Shown here in pieces: positions 33,520 through 36,584 of a DNA stretch of 36,584 nt. Both the position numbers and the translations under genes were made by a program. The stretch's first letter is position 1; every line of letters starts with the position of its first letter. This stretch comes from Pseudomonadota bacterium. Lineage in GTDB: Bacteria; Pseudomonadota; Gammaproteobacteria; Burkholderiales; Rhodocyclaceae. The notes beneath the pieces were generated by a model. The model was not told the DNA's origin, made no database searches, and saw only the letters and a list, made by a program, of their open reading frames with translations. Where the stretch lies: the NCBI GenBank assembly GCA_022705135.1, contig JAKJFA010000018.1, positions 1-36,584 of the forward strand. Reading direction: 5' to 3'.

Positions 33520-36315
33520 TCAGTCGAGGTTGACCGTGTACGAAGCCTCTTTCAATTTCGCCTGGGCGGCGGCAAGACGGGCAATCGGTACGCGCGGGCC
33601 GGAGCAAGACACGTAGTTGAGGCCGATGTGGTGGCAATAGTGGATCGACGCCGGATGGCCACCATGCTCGCCACAGATACCAATCTTCAGTTCCGGATTG
33701 GTCTTGCGGCCGTTTTCGACGGCAATCTTCATCACTTGACCAACGCCCTTGACATCCAGCACCTCAAACGGATTGTCCTGCAGGATGCCGGTTTCGTTGT
33801 AGGCCGGCAGGAACTTGTTTTCCGCATCTTCTCGGCTGAAGGAGAAGGTGGCTTGCGTCAGGTCGTTGGTGCCGAAAGAGAAGAACTCAGCGATCTGCGC
33901 CATGCGGCCGGCACGCATGCAGGCCCGCACCACTTCGAGCATGGAACCGAATTTGAAGCGGACATTGATGCCGTGCGTTTTTTCAACCTGCTTGTGCAGT
34001 TGCTGAACAATGCCATGGATGCGCTTCAATTCCTCGACGGTGGCGACCTGCGGCACCATGATTTCCGGATAGACTTCAACCCCTTCCTTGCCACACAGCG
34101 CAGCGGCTTCCAGCACCGCCTGAATCTGCATGGCGTAGATTTCCGGATAGGTGATGCCCAGGCGCACGCCGCGATGGCCCAGCATCGGGTTGACTTCCGC
34201 CAGCGCCCGAACCTTCTTCAGGACTTTTTCCTTCTTGGCGACGGCATCTTCTTCCAGATGCGAAGTCTTGAAGGTATGCAGACCGTCCATCAGCTTGATG
34301 AGGCCGTCGGCGTATTGCTGATAGAGTCTCGGATTCAGGAGCTTCAGCGTTTCCGGAAGTTCTTCCAGGCCCTTGATGGTGTCGCGCATGTGGTGCAGGT
34401 GGGCGATTTCGAGTTCGAGCTGGGCCGTGGTCGGGAGGAATTCGTGCATCGGCGGATCAAGCAGACGCACCGTGACCGGCAGACCCTTCATCGCCTTGAA
34501 AATGCCCTTGAAGTCGCTGCGCTGGATCGGCAGCAGACGATCGAGCGCGGCTTGGCGCTCTTCCTTGGTTTCGGCCAGGATCATTTCCTGCACGATGGGC
34601 AAGCGGTCGGTGCCGTTGAACATACGCTCGGTGCGGCACAGGCCAATGCCCATCGCGCCGTACGCACGGGCCTTGGCAGCATCTTCCGGCGTATCGGCGT
34701 TGGCCATGACTTTCAGGCGGGAAACCTGATCGGCCCAACCCAGCACGGTGTGCATGTCTTCGCTGACTTCGGCCTCGACGGTCGGGACTTCGCCGGCAAA
34801 AACGTTGCCAGTGCTGCCGTCGATGGTGACGATATCGCCTTCATGCAGGGTCGCAGTGCCGATGGTGGCCCGGCGGGCGACATCGTCGATGACGATTTGC
34901 TCGCAGCCGGAAACACAGGGCTTGCCCATGCCGCGCGCCACAACCGCAGCGTGCGAGGTCTTGCCGCCGCGGCTGGTCAGGATGCCCTGGGCCTTGAAAA
35001 AGCCGTGGATGTCTTCCGGCTTGGTTTCTTCGCGCACCAGAATAACTTTTTCGCCAGCCAACCCCTTTTCTTCAGCGGTATCGGCATCAAAGACGATCCT
35101 GCCGGAAGCGGCGCCCGGAGAGGCCGGCAGGCCGGTGGCCAGCGGCTTGCCCTTGAAGGCCGGCGACAGTTGCGGCACCAGCAGTTGTTCCAACACGGCC
35201 GGGTCGATTCTGAGCAGCGCCTGTTCCTTGGTAATCAATCCTTCATCGAACATATCGACCGAGGTCTTGACCATGGCGCGGGCATTCATCTTGCCGTTGC
35301 GGGTCTGCAGACAATAGAGAATGCCTTTTTCGATAGTGAATTCAAAATCCTGCACTTCGTGATAGTGCGATTCCAGCCGGTTGTGCAGTTCCATCAGTTG
35401 CCGGTAGATCTCCGGCATTTCCTTTTCCATCTCGGCGAGGGGTTTCGGCGTGCGGATACCGGCAACGACGTCCTCGCCCTGGGCATTGACCAGATATTCG
35501 CCGTAAATGGCGTTCTCGCCAGTGCCGGGATTGCGGGTAAACCCGACGCCGGTGCCGGAATCAAAGCCCATGTTGCCGAAGACCATCGTACAGACACTGA
35601 CGGCGGTGCCGTTGGCCATGTCTTTGGTGATCTTGAATTCGCGGCGGTAATCGACGGCGCGCTTGCCCATCCAGGAACGGAAGACAGCGGCAACGGCAAC
35701 TTCCAACTGCTCGTAGGGATCTTGCGGGAAAGGCTTGCCGGTGTGGCGCTGCACGACTTTCAGGAATTCCCCGGCGACTTCCTTCAGTTCTTCCGCCTTC
35801 AGATCGATATCATCCTTGGCGCCATATTTTTGCTTGATGGCGTGCATTTGCGTATCGAACATGTCGTCGGCGATGCCCAGCGCAATTTTGCCAAAAAGCT
35901 GAATAAAGCGGCGATAGGTATCGTAGACAAAACGCTCGTCCTTGGTCTGCTTGATCAGACCCTTCAGGGACTTGTCGTTGAGGCCGAGGTTGAGGATAGT
36001 GTCCATCATGCCCGGCATCGACATCGATGAACCGGAACGCACGGAAACCAGCAAGGGGTTGTCGTCGCTGCCGAAGCCTTTCTTGGTCTTCTTTTCCAGC
36101 GCCACCATATGCACCTTGATTTCTTCCATCAGGCCAGCCGGGAACTGATGCGCTTCCAGATAAGCATTGCAGGCGTCGGTACTGACCGTAAATCCCGGCG
36201 GTACATTGAGGCCGATCTGCGTCATTTCGCATAGATTGGCGCCTTTGCCGCCCAACAGCATCTTGTTCTTGCCATCACCTTCTTCGAAATCAAACACATA
36301 CTTGAGCACGCTCAT
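33520..36315 (-). CDS. ppdK: Pyruvate, phosphate dikinase
   Basis: PpdK interconverts pyruvate, ATP and Pi with PEP, AMP and PPi. The 931-residue protein has the N-terminal ATP-grasp region (LLGGKGANLCEMTQIG, SVRSGSSMSMPGMMDTILN). The swivelling phosphohistidine domain has His455 in SRGGKTSHAAVVARGMGKP. The C-terminal PEP-binding barrel has GICGEHGGHP and the catalytic Cys near 904 (YVSCSGPRVPIARLAAA). The ATG at 36315 has AAGGGTG 6 nt upstream and gives MSVLKYVFDFEEGDG; 21 further open codons upstream have no family character. It may serve gluconeogenic or PPi-linked glycolytic flux. Confidence 0.97.
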   Translation of the reverse strand: MSVLKYVFDFEEGDGKNKMLLGGKGANLCEMTQIGLNVPPGFTVSTDACNAYLEAHQFPAGLMEEIKVHMVALEKKTKKGFGSDDNPLLVSVRSGSSMSMPGMMDTILNLGLNDKSLKGLIKQTKDERFVYDTYRRFIQLFGKIALGIADDMFDTQMHAIKQKYGAKDDIDLKAEELKEVAGEFLKVVQRHTGKPFPQDPYEQLEVAVAAVFRSWMGKRAVDYRREFKITKDMANGTAVSVCTMVFGNMGFDSGTGVGFTRNPGTGENAIYGEYLVNAQGEDVVAGIRTPKPLAEMEKEMPEIYRQLMELHNRLESHYHEVQDFEFTIEKGILYCLQTRNGKMNARAMVKTSVDMFDEGLITKEQALLRIDPAVLEQLLVPQLSPAFKGKPLATGLPASPGAASGRIVFDADTAEEKGLAGEKVILVREETKPEDIHGFFKAQGILTSRGGKTSHAAVVARGMGKPCVSGCEQIVIDDVARRATIGTATLHEGDIVTIDGSTGNVFAGEVPTVEAEVSEDMHTVLGWADQVSRLKVMANADTPEDAAKARAYGAMGIGLCRTERMFNGTDRLPIVQEMILAETKEERQAALDRLLPIQRSDFKGIFKAMKGLPVTVRLLDPPMHEFLPTTAQLELEIAHLHHMRDTIKGLEELPETLKLLNPRLYQQYADGLIKLMDGLHTFKTSHLEEDAVAKKEKVLKKVRALAEVNPMLGHRGVRLGITYPEIYAMQIQAVLEAAALCGKEGVEVYPEIMVPQVATVEELKRIHGIVQQLHKQVEKTHGINVRFKFGSMLEVVRACMRAGRMAQIAEFFSFGTNDLTQATFSFSREDAENKFLPAYNETGILQDNPFEVLDVKGVGQVMKIAVENGRKTNPELKIGICGEHGGHPASIHYCHHIGLNYVSCSGPRVPIARLAAAQAKLKEASYTVNLD

Positions 36316-36390
36316 TGGTTCACCCTTAAAAAGAATCGTGTCGAGGAGAAAAAAGCGTAAGTTTGCCACGAGGAACAAACAATTCCAAAA

Positions 36391-36584
36391 TCAAAATGAC
36401 ACCTGCCCGCCCAGCGCGGATTGGCGAAGTTGTCGCGTTCGCCGCAAGGCCGGTATTTTTTCATTCTTCTTGCAGCACAGCCTTTCTTCCCGCTCCCCAG
36501 CCTCTGATAACAGGCTGTTGAAGAACTCCACGGGGTTGCGGCGCAGGCTTTCCGGGATGGGATGCGCGAAAGGAAGCGAAGCCA
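36391..36584 (-). other. Edge segment with possible insertion-sequence terminal repeat
   Basis: Positions 36511-36529 (CAGGCTGTTGAAGAACTCC) resemble the terminal inverted repeats seen at ends of several transposon families. An open frame without a visible start runs in from the right edge on the minus strand to a TGA at 36391-36393. Its residues (such as NPVEFFNSLL) come partly from that repeat and match no family I know. Too little is visible to name the element. The other positions upstream of ppdK show nothing else. Confidence 0.3.

Noticed and set aside
33409..36030. Very long plus-strand open frame opposite ppdK
   Set aside because: It is the antisense shadow of a conserved gene with strong GC bias and has no family motif; ppdK has all catalytic residues.

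Overview
The window looks like a chromosomal segment of a betaproteobacterium, most likely of the order Rhodocyclales. This rests on gene content and order: leuCD with a small entericidin lipoprotein, leuB, asd, a FimV-type pilus-twitching protein, truA, trpFBA and accD in one direction, then ppx/ppk, a synthetase-only relA, rpsT, a CobD-like membrane protein and pyruvate phosphate dikinase. GC content looks high and gene packing is tight. The order assignment is inference; no rRNA or other decisive marker lies in the window.

Layout. Positions 1-15046 lie almost entirely on the minus strand. In transcription order they hold aroC, a YdcH-like small protein, an MFS transporter, leuC, an entericidin-type lipoprotein, leuD, (terminator and palindromic repeat), leuB, asd, (terminator), fimV, (terminator), a membrane protein, truA, trpF, trpB, trpA and accD (cut by the left edge). 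From the membrane protein to accD, every stop codon overlaps the next start, so six genes are probably translationally coupled. They cover leucine, tryptophan, aspartate-family and chorismate biosynthesis plus the start of fatty-acid synthesis.

Positions 15307-17799 are accessory and are the most interesting part. Four short minus-strand genes (two small membrane proteins, a DUF2806-like protein and a C_GCAxxG_C_C-type cysteine protein) are separated by imperfect palindromes of 78-90 bp that look like integron attC recombination sites. Three of the four genes end with TAA inside the attC-like core. In two cassettes the first core is the exact reverse complement of the inner core of the same cassette's attC. 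No integron integrase is present, so this reads as an integrase-less cassette cluster (CALIN) between aroC and prfB, with a candidate promoter just upstream of the first cassette.

Positions 18002-26092 hold prfB with its autoregulatory +1 frameshift, a secretin-domain periplasmic protein overlapping a REC-DUF3369-GGDEF(degenerate)-EAL response regulator, and the divergent polyphosphate pair ppx/ppk. Positions 26099-28994 hold a tiny protein resembling the middle of a MoxR/CbbQ AAA ATPase, relA and rpsT. Positions 29201-33459 hold a CobD/CbiB-like protein and a probable acyl-CoA degradation set (SCP2-type thiolase, an unrecognised 100-residue protein, an SDR dehydrogenase), with a convergent enoyl-CoA hydratase beyond a bidirectional terminator. 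ppdK fills most of the rest. The right edge may touch an insertion-sequence end.
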